Shown here: positions 17,531 to 27,368 of the stretch, one piece after another
Layout: each line of letters starts with the position of its first letter
Numbering within the stretch: the stretch's first letter is position 1
From: Gloeobacter kilaueensis JS1
GTDB taxonomy: Bacteria > Cyanobacteriota > Cyanobacteriia > Gloeobacterales > Gloeobacteraceae
Direction: 5' to 3'
DNA length: 64,000 bases
Assembly (NCBI RefSeq): GCF_000484535.1
Contig: NC_022600.1
Coordinates: 1,116,001 to 1,180,000 of the forward strand
Position numbers and translations under genes: made by a program
Notes under the pieces: model-generated
The model's database searches: none
Told to the model about the DNA's origin: nothing
The model's input: the letters and a program-made list of their open reading frames with translations, nothing else

Positions 17531-18481
17531 ATGGAACTTGGCATCCCAGCCCCTGCTGCTCCAGACATCGGTTTTACCCGCGACGACTTTGAAAAGCTGC
17601 TTTCGCAGTACGATTACCGCTTCAACCCCGGAGACATCGTCAAGGGAACGGTTTTTAGCCTGGAGCCGAGGGGCGCGCTGATCGACATCGGCGCAAAGAC
17701 CGCCGCTTACCTGCCGCTGCAGGAGATGTCCATCAACCGCGTCGATGATCCCTCCGAAGTGCTGCACGAGGGCGACACACTCGACTTTTTCATTCTTTCC
17801 GACGAAAACGAAGAGGGCCAGCTCACCCTTTCGATCCGCCGCATCGAGTACATGAAGGCGTGGGAGCGGGTGCGCAAGCTCCAATCTGAAGATCAGACCG
17901 TGCGCGCCAAGATCTTTGCGGTCAACAGAGGCGGTGCCCTGGTCCGCATCGAGGGTCTGCGCGGCTTTATTCCAGGTTCGCACCTGAGTACGCGCGAACC
18001 CAAAGAAGAACTGATCGGCGAGGAGTTGCCCCTCAAGTTCCTCGAAGTTGACGAAGAGCGCAACCGCCTGGTGCTCTCGCACCGCCGCGCCCTGGTCGAG
18101 CGCCGCATGAACAAGCTCGAAGCCGGTCAGGTGGTGATTGGCCGCGTGCGGGGCATCAAGCCCTACGGCGCGTTCATCGATATCGGCGGTGTCTCGGGAC
18201 TCCTGCACATCAGCGAGATCTCCCACGATCACATCGAGACGCCCCACTCGGTCTTCAACGTCGGCGACGAGGTCAAGGTGATGGTCATCGACCTCGATGC
18301 CGAGCGGGGCCGCATTTCGCTCTCGACCAAGCAGCTTGAGGAGACGCCGGGTCAGATGACCCAGGACAAGCAGGCGGTCTTCGACAATGCCGAGGTGATG
18401 GCTGAGAAGTATCGCCAGCAGATGGCTGCCAAGGCGGCGGGCGAAGAGATTTCGACCGCTGACGCGGAGCCGACGGACTGA
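17531..18481 (+). CDS. rpsA: 30S ribosomal protein S1
   Basis: The 316-residue protein has three S1 RNA-binding repeats (about 33-105, 120-190 and 205-275), each with the VKGTV or VIGRV type opening and GAxIDIG core, as expected for cyanobacterial and chloroplast S1. It helps 30S subunits bind mRNA. The start ATG 17531 has GGAGGAA about 15 nt upstream. The C-terminal tail is acidic. The gene is followed after 38 nt by ribBA on the same strand. Confidence 0.95.
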   Translation: MELGIPAPAAPDIGFTRDDFEKLLSQYDYRFNPGDIVKGTVFSLEPRGALIDIGAKTAAYLPLQEMSINRVDDPSEVLHEGDTLDFFILSDENEEGQLTLSIRRIEYMKAWERVRKLQSEDQTVRAKIFAVNRGGALVRIEGLRGFIPGSHLSTREPKEELIGEELPLKFLEVDEERNRLVLSHRRALVERRMNKLEAGQVVIGRVRGIKPYGAFIDIGGVSGLLHISEISHDHIETPHSVFNVGDEVKVMVIDLDAERGRISLSTKQLEETPGQMTQDKQAVFDNAEVMAEKYRQQMAAKAAGEEISTADAEPTD

Positions 18482-18519
18482 TCTCGAACTTCGACGCGGC
18501 CCAAAAACGTAGCGGACGT

Positions 18520-20235
18520 GTGGCAGTGGAGAAGAAGTTTCATACCGTTCCTGAAGTTCTCGAAGACCTGCGCACCGGCAAAGCGGTCGTCGTCGTCGAT
18601 GATGAGAGCCGCGAAAACGAAGGGGATCTCATCTGCGCGGCCCAGTTTGCCACAGCCGAGATGGTCAATTTCATGGCCCGGCACGCCCGTGGTCTCATCT
18701 GCCTGGCGATGACTGCCGAGCGGCTCGACCAGTTGCAGTTGCCGCTCATGGTCAGCGAAAACACCGACCGCAACCAGACGGCCTTTACCGTCAGCATCGA
18801 CGCCGGTCCCCATCTGGGGGTGAGCACCGGTATCTCCGCCGCCGACCGTTCCCGAACAATTCTGGCGGCGATCGATGCGCGCACCCGGCCCCTCGATCTC
18901 ACCCGGCCCGGCCACATCTTTCCGATTCGGGCCCGCGAGGGCGGTGTGCTCAAGCGGGCCGGTCACACCGAAGCGGCGGTCGATCTCGCCCGCATGGCGG
19001 GTCTGTATCCCGCCGGGGTGATCTGTGAAATCCAGAACGCCGACGGTTCGATGTCGCGGCTGCCGGAACTTTTTGAGTATGCCCGCCACTTTGGTCTCAA
19101 GATTGTCACGATCGCCGAGATCATCGCCTACCGCCTGCAGACCGAGCGCTTCATCAGGCGCGAGACCCAGGCGATGCTGCCCACTGCCTTCGGCAACTTT
19201 GAGATCTTTGCCTACCGCGACACCCTCGACGGCAAAGAACACGTCGCCCTCGTCCGCCGTCCCCAGCAGGCCGCCTCCACCCTCTTCGACACCGGTGCGC
19301 CCTTCGCCGGTAGCGATGAGCCGGTGCTGGTGCGCGTCCACTCCGAGTGTCTCACCGGCGACACGTTCGGTTCGCTGCGCTGCGACTGCCGTCAGCAACT
19401 GCAGGCCGCCCTCAAGCTCATCGACCACCACGGCCAGGGCGTCGTCGTCTACCTCCGCCAGGAGGGCCGGGGCATCGGCCTCATCAACAAACTCAAAGCC
19501 TACGCCCTGCAGGATATGGGCCTCGATACGGTCGAGGCGAACGAGCGGCTGGGCTTTGCCGCCGACCTGCGCAGCTACGGCGTCGGTGCCCAGATCCTCA
19601 ACGACCTGGGGGTGCGGCGCATGAAGCTCATCACCAACAACCCCCGCAAGATCGCCGGACTGAGCGGCTACAACCTCGAAGTGGTTGATCGCGTCCCCCT
19701 CATCATCGAAGAGAACGACTACAACTACACCTACCTCAACACCAAAGCCCAGAAGCTCGGCCACCTGCTGCCGAACGTGCGGCTGCTCACCCTTGGCCTG
19801 CTCTGGCCTGATGCACCCCTGCAGCCGCTGGCCCCGGAGCGTTCCAACCAGATCGAGGGGCTGCGCCACCTGTTCGCCCAGCACGATCTGTTGATTCAGG
19901 AGGAACGCCGCCCGGTGGCGAGTGCTGTCTTCGGCCCCGCCGCCCTCGTCGTCCACGTTGGCCTGCCGCCAGGAACGGTGTCCCTGCCCAACGAGTGGTA
20001 CGCCGATCTGACCAGCCCCTGCCGCCGGGCGATCCTCGCGGCCCTCGAAGAGTTGGCCGTCACCAGTGCGCCCCGCGTCCTGCAATTTCTGGTGAGTTCC
20101 GGTGCTGATCCGCTCAACCACCTGAGTGAGAAGCTGCAGCACCGCGAAGCAGAACTTGACCACCTCTCCGAAATTCTCAAGGGCACACTTGAACCTGAAG
20201 TCGTTTATACCTTCGAGGCCACATCCCCTGCATAG
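18520..20235 (+). CDS. ribBA: Bifunctional DHBP synthase/GTP cyclohydrolase II
   Basis: RibBA makes the two precursors of riboflavin: 3,4-dihydroxy-2-butanone 4-phosphate from ribulose 5-phosphate and a pyrimidine from GTP. The DHBP domain (about 1-205) has DDESRENEGDLICA and RAREGGVLKRAGHTEA. The GCH2 domain (about 210-395) has the zinc cysteines in HSECLTGDTFGSLRCDC, then RQEGRGIG and LGVRRMKL. A C-terminal extension of about 150 residues follows and ends in an acidic helix; similar extensions are usual in cyanobacterial RibBA. The start is GTG 18520. ribD, needed for the next step, lies 6 kb downstream. Confidence 0.95.
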   Translation: MAVEKKFHTVPEVLEDLRTGKAVVVVDDESRENEGDLICAAQFATAEMVNFMARHARGLICLAMTAERLDQLQLPLMVSENTDRNQTAFTVSIDAGPHLGVSTGISAADRSRTILAAIDARTRPLDLTRPGHIFPIRAREGGVLKRAGHTEAAVDLARMAGLYPAGVICEIQNADGSMSRLPELFEYARHFGLKIVTIAEIIAYRLQTERFIRRETQAMLPTAFGNFEIFAYRDTLDGKEHVALVRRPQQAASTLFDTGAPFAGSDEPVLVRVHSECLTGDTFGSLRCDCRQQLQAALKLIDHHGQGVVVYLRQEGRGIGLINKLKAYALQDMGLDTVEANERLGFAADLRSYGVGAQILNDLGVRRMKLITNNPRKIAGLSGYNLEVVDRVPLIIEENDYNYTYLNTKAQKLGHLLPNVRLLTLGLLWPDAPLQPLAPERSNQIEGLRHLFAQHDLLIQEERRPVASAVFGPAALVVHVGLPPGTVSLPNEWYADLTSPCRRAILAALEELAVTSAPRVLQFLVSSGADPLNHLSEKLQHREAELDHLSEILKGTLEPEVVYTFEATSPA

Positions 20236-20289
20236 AGAGCCCACCTGCGTTCTAAGACTTTTTTGAACTGAACTTGTGGGACAAATGCG

Positions 20290-20913
20290 ATGCCGCCCGC
20301 CGAAGATACGCAGGAAGGGCCCGGACCCGACTGGAGTGGCAGGGACCTCGACGGCGCGGACCTGCGCTTCGCTCGACTGGCACGGGCGAACCTGCAGGAG
20401 GCGAGCCTGGTACGGGCCCGGCTTACCGCAGCGGATCTTCAAAGGAGCGACCTGCGCGGCGCACTGTTGCGTGAGGCGGATCTTTCTGGGGCGCTGCTCA
20501 CCGGTGCCTGCCTGCAGCGGTGCGATTTGATTGGAGCTGAGCTGAGCTATGCCCACCTGCGGGGAGCAAACCTTGAGCAGGCCAGTTTGAGCGAAGCAGA
20601 ACTGTACCGCGCCGATCTCGAAGGTGCCCGCCTGATCGAGGTCGGCCTCCACCAGACCAACCTCGATCAGGCCAACCTCAGAGGCTGCGATCTGCGTCAG
20701 GCCCAACTGTGGCGGACCAACCTGCATTCTGCCGATCTAACGAACGCGAACCTGGCGGGCGTAGAACTGGTTCTCTGCAACCTGCTCGCCGCAAACCTCA
20801 GCGGTGCGAACCTCGAAAATTGCCGACTCGATCAAAGTATTTTTAACCGCCAGACCGTCTTCCCAATGCGCTTCGACCCCCTGCAGGTCGGCGCTGTCCT
20901 CTTTGAGCAGTAG
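20290..20913 (+). CDS. Pentapeptide-repeat protein
   Basis: From about residue 15 to 180 the 207-residue protein is made of A(D/N)LxxA-type pentapeptides (for example LRFARLARANLQEASLVRA), giving roughly 30 consecutive repeats of a right-handed quadrilateral helix. No other domain or signal peptide is present, so it should be cytosolic. Cyanobacteria carry many such proteins with unknown roles; some bacterial members mimic DNA to protect gyrase, but nothing here indicates that. ATG 20290 was chosen over an out-of-frame ATG at 20285. Confidence 0.85.
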   Translation: MPPAEDTQEGPGPDWSGRDLDGADLRFARLARANLQEASLVRARLTAADLQRSDLRGALLREADLSGALLTGACLQRCDLIGAELSYAHLRGANLEQASLSEAELYRADLEGARLIEVGLHQTNLDQANLRGCDLRQAQLWRTNLHSADLTNANLAGVELVLCNLLAANLSGANLENCRLDQSIFNRQTVFPMRFDPLQVGAVLFEQ

Positions 20914-20921
20914 CCCCCACT

Positions 20922-21143
20922 TCAGGCGGTCTTGCTGGCCGGCAGACGATCAGATAGGGGCAGGTGCTCGATTGCCTCATCCAGATCCGAGCGAAATAGC
21001 GGGAAAAGCTCAAGTAGCCCGTCGATCGGGCAGGTTTCCCAGAGGAGCACTTCGGTCGCGTGCCACTGCGAGCGCCTGCCGCAGACCGGACAGTTCGTCT
21101 CCAGTTCAAGGCGGCGTGGATAATTGACAGGGCCGTGCAACAT
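20922..21143 (-). CDS. Small zinc-ribbon-like protein
   Basis: This 73-residue protein has CPVC at 18-21 and a single Cys at 38 (ETCPIDG), a possible incomplete zinc ribbon, followed by an acidic helix. AAGGG lies upstream of ATG 21143. It ends 8 nt from the convergent pentapeptide gene and begins 56 nt downstream of the YqiA-like gene. I do not recognise the family. Confidence 0.55.
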   Translation of the reverse strand: MLHGPVNYPRRLELETNCPVCGRRSQWHATEVLLWETCPIDGLLELFPLFRSDLDEAIEHLPLSDRLPASKTA

Positions 21144-21199
21144 AAGCCCTTACCTCAGCGCGGACTATCCATCATCAAATTAAAAACGCATCTGCACCT

Positions 21200-21850
21200 C
21201 TACCGGGCGGTAGATATCTCGAAAGCGAGAAAGTCAGCGACCTGCTCCCAGATCTGGGGCAACACATCGCCCATCCCGTGATCGGTGTCAAAAAGCTGGA
21301 GCTGCACAAAGGGACGGCTCTCAGCAAAAGCACAGCTCAGTTCGCTCAGGGCCACCTCGTCGTGGCGACCGTGGAGAATCAAAGTCGGCACCGCTCGTGT
21401 GAGGCGCTCCTCGTCGTAGGCGAGGGCGTCATCGAGGATGTCGGCTTTGAGGTTGCACTCGCAGCGATAGGCGTGGTGCCAGAAGGCGAGCTTACCTGTG
21501 CGCTGCCACTGCTCGATCGCCTCTACGCCCAGGTGGAAGCAAAGACGTTCGCGGAAGCGAAAAGCCGGTGCCATCAGGATCAGCCGCTCGATGCGCGGGT
21601 CGTCTATCGCTGCGAGCACCGCAATAAGACCGCCCAGGCTGGAGCCAAATAGCCCAATCGGCCCCGCCAAACCCGCCAGGGTTCGATCGAGGACAGCCAG
21701 CTGGGAGCTGAAGGTGAGCGAGGTAAACGAAGGAGCGTTGAGATCCGGCAGCAGCAGCTCGTGCCCCAACTCAGCCAGTTGTTTTTGCAGAAAGCGGCCC
21801 TTGCGGGAGTGCGGACCGGAGGCAAAACCGTGCAGGTAGACAAAATGCAC
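21200..21850 (-). CDS. YqiA-like alpha/beta hydrolase
   Basis: This 216-residue serine hydrolase has FVYLHGFASGP at the N-terminus (oxyanion region), the nucleophile elbow LFGSSLGGL, an Asp in LHGRHDEVA and a C-terminal His in DTDHGMGD. Length and motifs fit the YqiA esterase family. The gene starts only 3 nt after the upstream DUF2808 gene stop, so the two are probably co-transcribed. The substrate is unknown. Confidence 0.83.
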   Translation of the reverse strand: MHFVYLHGFASGPHSRKGRFLQKQLAELGHELLLPDLNAPSFTSLTFSSQLAVLDRTLAGLAGPIGLFGSSLGGLIAVLAAIDDPRIERLILMAPAFRFRERLCFHLGVEAIEQWQRTGKLAFWHHAYRCECNLKADILDDALAYDEERLTRAVPTLILHGRHDEVALSELSCAFAESRPFVQLQLFDTDHGMGDVLPQIWEQVADFLAFEISTAR

Positions 21851-21853
21851 AAC

Positions 21854-22366
21854 TTACTCGATCGAGATGGACCAGGTGCCGACGTAGCGGTAGATCGGGT
21901 TGGCCTCGGTGCCCAGGACGCGGGCGACGAGCTTGTAGATCCCGTCGGTGCTCGGGTTGAGCACCTGCGAGAAGACAAGCTGAATTTCTTCTTGGGCCGG
22001 GATCGGCTTAGCAAGCACGATCGTCACCGTCCGTTGATCGTTGTCCCATTCTGTTGACTCGACGGCGTAGGTTGCGCCGGAAGTGCGCGAAGCGACATCG
22101 ATCGCCTTGAGATCAAAGCGGCCATCGAAGGCAGGGTCGGTGAGAATTTGAATTTGTTTGACCGCGACATTCTCAGGGCGCATCCAGAGGTAATAGCGAT
22201 CGGAGGTGTAGTCGTGCTCGCGATTTTCGATCTTGTAGTTGAGGATGTACTCCGGCTCCTTGGCACAGCCAAAAAGACAGAATCCTGATTGGGCCGTCGC
22301 TGAGTGTCCGCTTCCTACCAGCAGCAAGCCGACGACGGCGATTCCTCCAAGCCAGCGCTTCAGCAC
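21854..22366 (-). CDS. DUF2808 secreted protein
   Basis: The 170-residue protein has a signal peptide (about 1-25, ending SATAQ). The mature part contains YYLWMRPENVAVKQIQI and IPAQEEIQLVFSQVLNPSTDGIYKL, typical of DUF2808, a cyanobacterial secreted family with unknown role. Two Cys residues soon after the cleavage site (FCLFGC) could form a disulfide or lipid anchor; the site is not a classical lipobox. It is followed almost immediately by the YqiA-like gene. Confidence 0.8.
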   Translation of the reverse strand: MLKRWLGGIAVVGLLLVGSGHSATAQSGFCLFGCAKEPEYILNYKIENREHDYTSDRYYLWMRPENVAVKQIQILTDPAFDGRFDLKAIDVASRTSGATYAVESTEWDNDQRTVTIVLAKPIPAQEEIQLVFSQVLNPSTDGIYKLVARVLGTEANPIYRYVGTWSISIE

Positions 22367-22393
22367 CCTGCACTCCTCTACTATTACTGGCAG

Positions 22394-22732
22394 CTATTTT
22401 AGGTCATGTTCCGCTTCGAGCTGTTTGAAGCGCGCCTTGAGCGTCTCGTCGGCGCGAATGGAGATCGTCTCAAGATTGGCGATGCGCTCTTCAAGGGCGC
22501 GCAGGCGCGGGCCTCCCGGCAACGACTCGGTGGAGGGGGACGGAGCGGCTTTCCAGACAGCGTAAGTGGCGACGACCGCCCCGCCGACGACCGCCAGGGG
22601 CAACAGCACCGCGCCGCTGCCGGCGACGGCAATAATTGGAATGGAGATGCCCAACATGCCGGTGGCACAACCCCAGATCGCTCCGGTCGCCTTCAGGCGG
22701 GTGTCCTCTCGAGTGCCAGTTGCGTCATTCAT
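22394..22732 (-). CDS. Small glycine-rich membrane protein with coiled coil
   Basis: About 112 residues: a glycine-rich hydrophobic stretch (GMLGISIPIIAVAGSGAVLL, extended by VVGGAVVATYAVW) that could form two helices, then a C-terminal coiled coil (LRALEERIANLETISI, DETLKARFKQLEAE). The start is uncertain: ATG 22732 (MNDATG) or ATG 22756. A TATACT box sits directly before 22756, which favours the shorter form if it is the promoter -10. It is divergent from purK. Function unknown. Confidence 0.6.
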   Translation of the reverse strand: MNDATGTREDTRLKATGAIWGCATGMLGISIPIIAVAGSGAVLLPLAVVGGAVVATYAVWKAAPSPSTESLPGGPRLRALEERIANLETISIRADETLKARFKQLEAEHDLK

Positions 22733-22844
22733 TCGATTGCTCTGAATGCCTGTCATTTCAGTATAAAAGTCTAGCAGTGCCGATTCAGGCTGTCTGTGGC
22801 CGCCTGCGATTAAGATAAAGATCTTTGGTTTACGAATTTTGACG

Positions 22845-24020
22845 ATGCAACCGGGAGCACTGGAGGTAGAGGCGGTCCAGCCATCGATCAGAAGGGTAGC
22901 AGGACTGCCCACCGTCGGTATCATCGGCGGTGGCCAGCTCGGTCGGATGCTCGCCCTGGCGGGCCACACGATGGGAATACGCAGCATCGTGCTCGATCCT
23001 GACCCGGCGAGCCCCGCTGCCCAGGTGGTGCCCATTGCGCTTACAGGTTCGCTCGCTGAGCTGGCCAGTCTGCGCGAGTTGGCCCGGCTCAGCGATCTGG
23101 TGACTTTCGAGAACGAATGGGTCGATCCAGCCCTGGTGCGGGCACTGGAGATCGAAGGTTACTCTGTCTGGCCTTCGAGCCAGACGCTCGGATACATCCA
23201 GGACAAATTTCACCAGCGCCGCCATCTCCAGCAGGCGGGCCTGCCGGTTCCCCGCTTTCGGGCGGTCGATCGCCTCGATCAGCTCGCCGACTGGCAACAA
23301 TGGCCCCTGGTACTTAAAACCCGCCGCCAGGGCTACGACGGACACGGCGTTCGGATCGTCCCCACAGCCGCCCAACTGGCGGCAGCCTGGGAGGAACTGG
23401 CTGGCCAGCCGCTCATCGTCGAAGCCTTTGTCCCGTTTGAGCGCGAACTGGCGGTGATGGTCGCCCGTTCGGCCAGCGGCGAGGTACGCTCCTTCCCGGT
23501 GGTGGAGACCCGTCAGCAACAGCACGTCTGCCATACCGTGATCGCCCCGGCCCCGGTAAGCGCTGCGGTACACGAGCGCGCTGCGGCGATTGCCGTCGCT
23601 GCTATTGAGGCGATTGCCGGAGTGGGCATCTTTGGCGTCGAGTTGTTTGTCGAACCCGATGGCACAGTGACGATCAACGAACTCGCTCCCCGGCCCCACA
23701 ACTCGGGCCACTACACGATCGATGCCTGCGACGTCAGCCAGTTTGAACAGCACCTGCGCGCTGTCCTCGGCTGGCCGCTGGCAGCAGCGACCATGCACAG
23801 CCCGGCAGCGGTGATGGTCAATATTCTTGCTCAGACGACGACAGAACAGGCGCAGCCGGATCTGGCCGCTGCCCTCGCTCTGCCGGGGGTGAAGGTGCAT
23901 TGGTACGGCAAACACGCCGCCCGGCCCGGTCGCAAGCTGGGCCACCTGACGGCGGTGGCAGCGGACTGGCAGATCGCCCTCGAGCGCGCCCTGAGTGCGC
24001 GGCAGGTTTTAGGAGTCTAA
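22845..24020 (+). CDS. purK: N5-carboxyaminoimidazole ribonucleotide synthase
   Basis: PurK uses ATP and bicarbonate to carboxylate AIR in purine synthesis. The 391-residue ATP-grasp protein has the N-terminal [35 protein letters not shown] and the metal-binding segment [17 protein letters not shown], all diagnostic for PurK. The start ATG 22845 is preferred over the in-frame TTG 22839. It is followed by purE after 2 nt, making a purKE operon. Confidence 0.95.
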   Translation: MQPGALEVEAVQPSIRRVAGLPTVGIIGGGQLGRMLALAGHTMGIRSIVLDPDPASPAAQVVPIALTGSLAELASLRELARLSDLVTFENEWVDPALVRALEIEGYSVWPSSQTLGYIQDKFHQRRHLQQAGLPVPRFRAVDRLDQLADWQQWPLVLKTRRQGYDGHGVRIVPTAAQLAAAWEELAGQPLIVEAFVPFERELAVMVARSASGEVRSFPVVETRQQQHVCHTVIAPAPVSAAVHERAAAIAVAAIEAIAGVGIFGVELFVEPDGTVTINELAPRPHNSGHYTIDACDVSQFEQHLRAVLGWPLAAATMHSPAAVMVNILAQTTTEQAQPDLAAALALPGVKVHWYGKHAARPGRKLGHLTAVAADWQIALERALSARQVLGV

Positions 24021-24022
24021 CG

Positions 24023-24544
24023 GTGCAAGCGATGAATCCGCTGGTGAGCATCATCATGGGCAGCGACTCGGACCTGCCGACGATGAAGGCTGCCGCCGAA
24101 GTGTGCGCCGAATTTAATGTGCCCTGCGAGGTGGCGATCGTCTCTGCCCACCGCACCCCCGAGCGGATGATCGAATTTGCCAGCACCGCCCATAGCCGGG
24201 GGATTCGGGTAATCGTCGCCGGCGCTGGGGGAGCCGCCCACCTGCCGGGAATGGTCGCATCGCTGACACCGCTGCCGGTGATCGGCGTGCCGGTGGCGAT
24301 TACCGCCCTGGCAGGCGTCGATGCCCTCTATTCGATCGTGCAGATGCCCGCCGGTATTCCGGTGGCGACCGTGGCGATCGGCAACGCCAGAAACGCAGGT
24401 CTTTTAGCCGTGCGCATCCTGGCTACGAGCGATCGGCAGCTGCAGCAGCGCCTTGAAACGTATCGCGAAAGTTTGCGCGTCGCGGTTGAACAAAAGCAGG
24501 CCCGCCTGGAGCAGACCGGCTGGCAAGATTATCCCCTAGCCTGA
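24023..24544 (+). CDS. purE: N5-carboxyaminoimidazole ribonucleotide mutase
   Basis: This class I PurE (173 aa) converts N5-CAIR made by PurK into CAIR. Motifs are [19 protein letters not shown] with the catalytic His, and [15 protein letters not shown] 24023 is the likely start: AGGAG lies 7 nt upstream inside the purK end, whereas ATG 24032 would be too far from it. The stop falls within the palindrome CTGATATCAG. Confidence 0.95.
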   Translation: MQAMNPLVSIIMGSDSDLPTMKAAAEVCAEFNVPCEVAIVSAHRTPERMIEFASTAHSRGIRVIVAGAGGAAHLPGMVASLTPLPVIGVPVAITALAGVDALYSIVQMPAGIPVATVAIGNARNAGLLAVRILATSDRQLQQRLETYRESLRVAVEQKQARLEQTGWQDYPLA

Positions 24545-24644
24545 TATCAGCCTGCATTTTTTGTTCTCTCCCTTTATGCTGATGATCGCTGCGGGGCGAG
24601 TGTAGTAGGTTCGCTGCGCATCAATTTCTTACAGCGAATCTTCT

Positions 24645-26219
24645 ATGAAAAAGTGGGCGATTGGGCTGGTCGTTGGCCTGGCAGGCGTGCAGTTATCCCT
24701 CACCCTCAGCCGACTGGGGGCTCAGGGCAATCCTTTCAGTCTCCAGGTGAATTTTGAGCCCGCTACCTCCGCTGTCCCGGCGAGCTATATCGCCGATACA
24801 GGGGCTGCCTACAGCACCAGTCGCGGCTACGGCTGGGTAAGCCAGGACAGCCTTTCTACCTCCACCCACACACCCATCGACATCTCACCCAACTCCCGCG
24901 ACCGCAACCTCGCCTGGCTCGATCCGCGCCTGGGGACGCTGCTGCACATGCAGTACCCTCCTGACTACTCCAATAGCACCGCCGTCAAGACGCCCGCTGC
25001 CTGGGAGTACACCCTGCCCAACGGTACCTACAGCGTCAATGTCAGCGTCGGCGATCAGCCCTTCAGCCTGGGCTACGACAGTCAGCACACGATCAACGTC
25101 GAGGGTGTGAGCGCAATCAGCCAGTTTCAAGCGAGCGATGCCCAGCAGTACAAGCAGGCGCTCGTCAAGGCGACCGTCTCCGACGGCAAGCTCACGATCG
25201 ACGCCGTCGATGGCTTCAACACCAAGATCAACTACCTGCAGGTGGCGAGCTGGCCCGGCTTTACGAGCGTTGGCTGGGGCTACGGCAAAGCCTCTCCGGT
25301 TCCGCGCCTGGAAGCGGACGGCGGCTTTGTCGGCGGCAAGCTGTACGTTTTTGGCGGTTACATCGACACGACCTTTTATCCAACCGCCCGCAGCGATGTC
25401 TACGACCCCACTACCGACAGCTGGAAGCAGATCGCCAACATGCCCGTACCCACCACCCACGCCGGTACGGCGATCGTTGGCAAGTACGTTTATCTGGCAG
25501 GAGGCTACTACGGCAATTCGAGCGGTGGCCAGACCTTTGCGACCACGAACGTCTGGCGCTACGACACGGCAGCAAACACCTGGACTTCGCTGCCGCCCTT
25601 GCCGGCAGCCCGTGGAGCTGGCGCACTGGCCGTGCTCGGACGGGAACTACACTTTTTTGGTGGAGCCGACATCAACCGCAGCGACAAGGCCGATCACTGG
25701 CTCTTGAGGCTGGATGGAGGCACGAGCTGGACGACGGCAGTAGCGCTGCCCAATGCGCGCAATCACCTGGGAGCGGTTGTTCTTGGGGGCAAAATCTACG
25801 CTGTCGGCGGCCAGCACGGCCAGGACAACGCAGCTGTCGCTCAGAACACGGTAAATATCTGGGATCCGGCGCTGCCCAACAGTTGGACGACGGCGGTCAG
25901 TTTGCCGACAGCTCTGTCCCATATTCTCGGCTCGACTTTCGTGCTGGACAATCGCCTGTTTGTGATCGGCGGGCAGCCCAATCCGTCCTCTGCTGCTGCT
26001 ACGGTCCTTGCCTTCGATCCCCTCGGCAATAACTGGACAACGCTGACGCCGCTGCCGGATGGCCGTTATTCGGGCGTCGCTGGCAGCTTCAACGGTCAGA
26101 TTTTTTACGCGACCGGCAGTTTGACTAACACGCTTTACAAGGGGCAGGTGGGCCAGGAAACAGCGGCGGCCTGGTTGGCCGCCCCCACGCACACCGCCGC
26201 GATCCAGCATCGTCACTGA
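24645..26219 (+). CDS. Secreted Kelch-repeat protein with N-terminal beta domain
   Basis: The 524-residue protein has a signal peptide (about 1-26), a first domain (about 30-205) resembling malectin/galactose-binding modules (NFEPATSAVPASYIADTG, WEYTLPNGTYSVNVSVGD, NYLQVASWPG), and about five Kelch motifs (VFGGYID, YLAGGYY, HFFGGAD, YAVGGQHG, FVIGGQPN, each followed by a W-containing strand). This architecture is seen in extracellular carbohydrate-related proteins; binding to a glycan is an inference. No enzymatic motif was found. About 100 nt separate it from purE, and a TTACAG/ATCTTCT stretch precedes the ATG without a clear Shine-Dalgarno. Confidence 0.8.
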   Translation: MKKWAIGLVVGLAGVQLSLTLSRLGAQGNPFSLQVNFEPATSAVPASYIADTGAAYSTSRGYGWVSQDSLSTSTHTPIDISPNSRDRNLAWLDPRLGTLLHMQYPPDYSNSTAVKTPAAWEYTLPNGTYSVNVSVGDQPFSLGYDSQHTINVEGVSAISQFQASDAQQYKQALVKATVSDGKLTIDAVDGFNTKINYLQVASWPGFTSVGWGYGKASPVPRLEADGGFVGGKLYVFGGYIDTTFYPTARSDVYDPTTDSWKQIANMPVPTTHAGTAIVGKYVYLAGGYYGNSSGGQTFATTNVWRYDTAANTWTSLPPLPAARGAGALAVLGRELHFFGGADINRSDKADHWLLRLDGGTSWTTAVALPNARNHLGAVVLGGKIYAVGGQHGQDNAAVAQNTVNIWDPALPNSWTTAVSLPTALSHILGSTFVLDNRLFVIGGQPNPSSAAATVLAFDPLGNNWTTLTPLPDGRYSGVAGSFNGQIFYATGSLTNTLYKGQVGQETAAAWLAAPTHTAAIQHRH

Positions 26220-26279
26220 GGCGAGCGGACGGCGATAAGCTGGTTCTGTAGTTGATAATCAGCGGTTTCCAGCCCAAAG

Positions 26280-27365
26280 ATGAACGACGAACAGTGGATG
26301 GAGCGCTGCCTGGTGCTCGCGGAGCGCGCCTGGGGCCGAACCAGTCCCAATCCGCTGGTGGGCGCAGTGATCGTCAAAGAAGGGGTAGCAGTGGGAGAGG
26401 GCTTTCACCCAAAAGCCGGTGAACCCCACGCCGAGGTTTTTGCCCTGCGCGCCGCCGGGGACGAGGCCCGAGGCGCCACTCTCTACGTCAATCTCGAACC
26501 GTGCAACCATCGAGGCCGCACCCCTCCCTGCACCGAAGCAATTCTTGCCGGCGGTATCCGGCGGGTGGTCGTGGGGATGATCGACCCAAATCCGCTGGTC
26601 GCAGGCAGCGGCATCGAACGGCTGCGCAGTGCGGGGCTGGAGGTGACGGTGGGTGTACTGGCTGAGCGCTGCCAGAAGTTCAACGAAGTTTTCAGCCACT
26701 GGATCACGACGGGCCGCCCCTTTGGCGTCCTCAAGTACGCGATGACCCTCGACGGCAAGACAGCGACCCGCACCGGCCACAGTTTTTGGGTGAGTGGCGA
26801 GGCAGCCAGGGCGCGTGTGCATCGCCTGCGCGCCCTCTACGACGCCACGATCGTCGGTGGGAACACTGTCCGCCTCGACGACCCGCAGCTGACGGTCCGC
26901 CTTGCAGAAGGGCGCGACCCTCTGCGCGTCGTGCTCTCGCGCAGCCTGCAACTACCTGTGAGCGCCCGGCTGTGGCAGGAGCAGGACAAAGCTCCCACCC
27001 TCGTCTTCACCACCGCTGAGGCCGATCCGACCGTTCGCGCCCAGCTGGAGCGCCTCGGGGTAGAAGTGGAGGCGATGCCCGAGCTGACCCCCGCCGCTGT
27101 CCTTGCCGTGCTCGCCCGTCGCCGCTGCACCTCGGTGCTCTGGGAATGTGGCGGTACCCTTGCCTGGTCGGCCCTGCGCGACGGTTCGGTGCAGAAGGTG
27201 ATGAGCTTTGTCGCCCCCGCTTTGATCGGAGGGGCGGCAGCCTTCACGCCCGTGGCAGGAGCGGGTTTTGAGAAAATGCACGAGGCAATCCGTTTGGAAC
27301 GGCTGATCGCCGAACCGGTGGGCGCGGACTGGCTGCTGAGTGGGTATTTACCTTCTGGCGACTGA
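26280..27365 (+). CDS. ribD: Riboflavin biosynthesis deaminase/reductase
   Basis: RibD deaminates and then reduces the pyrimidine made by GTP cyclohydrolase II. The 361-residue protein has the zinc deaminase site HAE in GEPHAEVFAL and PCNHRGRTPPC in residues 1-145, and an NADPH-dependent reductase domain (about 150-361) with KYAMTLDGKTATRTG and GGNTVRLDDPQLTVR. It supplies the step after RibBA, encoded at 18520-20235. It ends 3 nt before a small convergent gene. Confidence 0.95.
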   Translation: MNDEQWMERCLVLAERAWGRTSPNPLVGAVIVKEGVAVGEGFHPKAGEPHAEVFALRAAGDEARGATLYVNLEPCNHRGRTPPCTEAILAGGIRRVVVGMIDPNPLVAGSGIERLRSAGLEVTVGVLAERCQKFNEVFSHWITTGRPFGVLKYAMTLDGKTATRTGHSFWVSGEAARARVHRLRALYDATIVGGNTVRLDDPQLTVRLAEGRDPLRVVLSRSLQLPVSARLWQEQDKAPTLVFTTAEADPTVRAQLERLGVEVEAMPELTPAAVLAVLARRRCTSVLWECGGTLAWSALRDGSVQKVMSFVAPALIGGAAAFTPVAGAGFEKMHEAIRLERLIAEPVGADWLLSGYLPSGD

Positions 27366-27368
27366 GTT

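Noticed and set aside
18352-20727. Very long open frame antisense to ribBA (about 791 codons)
   Set aside because: It lies opposite a well-supported RibBA and S1 end, is low in recognisable domains, and is a product of GC-rich codon bias on the complementary strand.
20290-20913. Short periodic repeats in the pentapeptide gene as a DNA repeat array
   Set aside because: Period follows codons of AxLxx pentapeptides. It is coding periodicity.
24541-24560. Palindrome CTGATATCAG followed by a T run as a purE terminator
   Set aside because: The self-complementary arms are only 5 bp with no loop, and the T run starts 6 nt away. Too weak to call.
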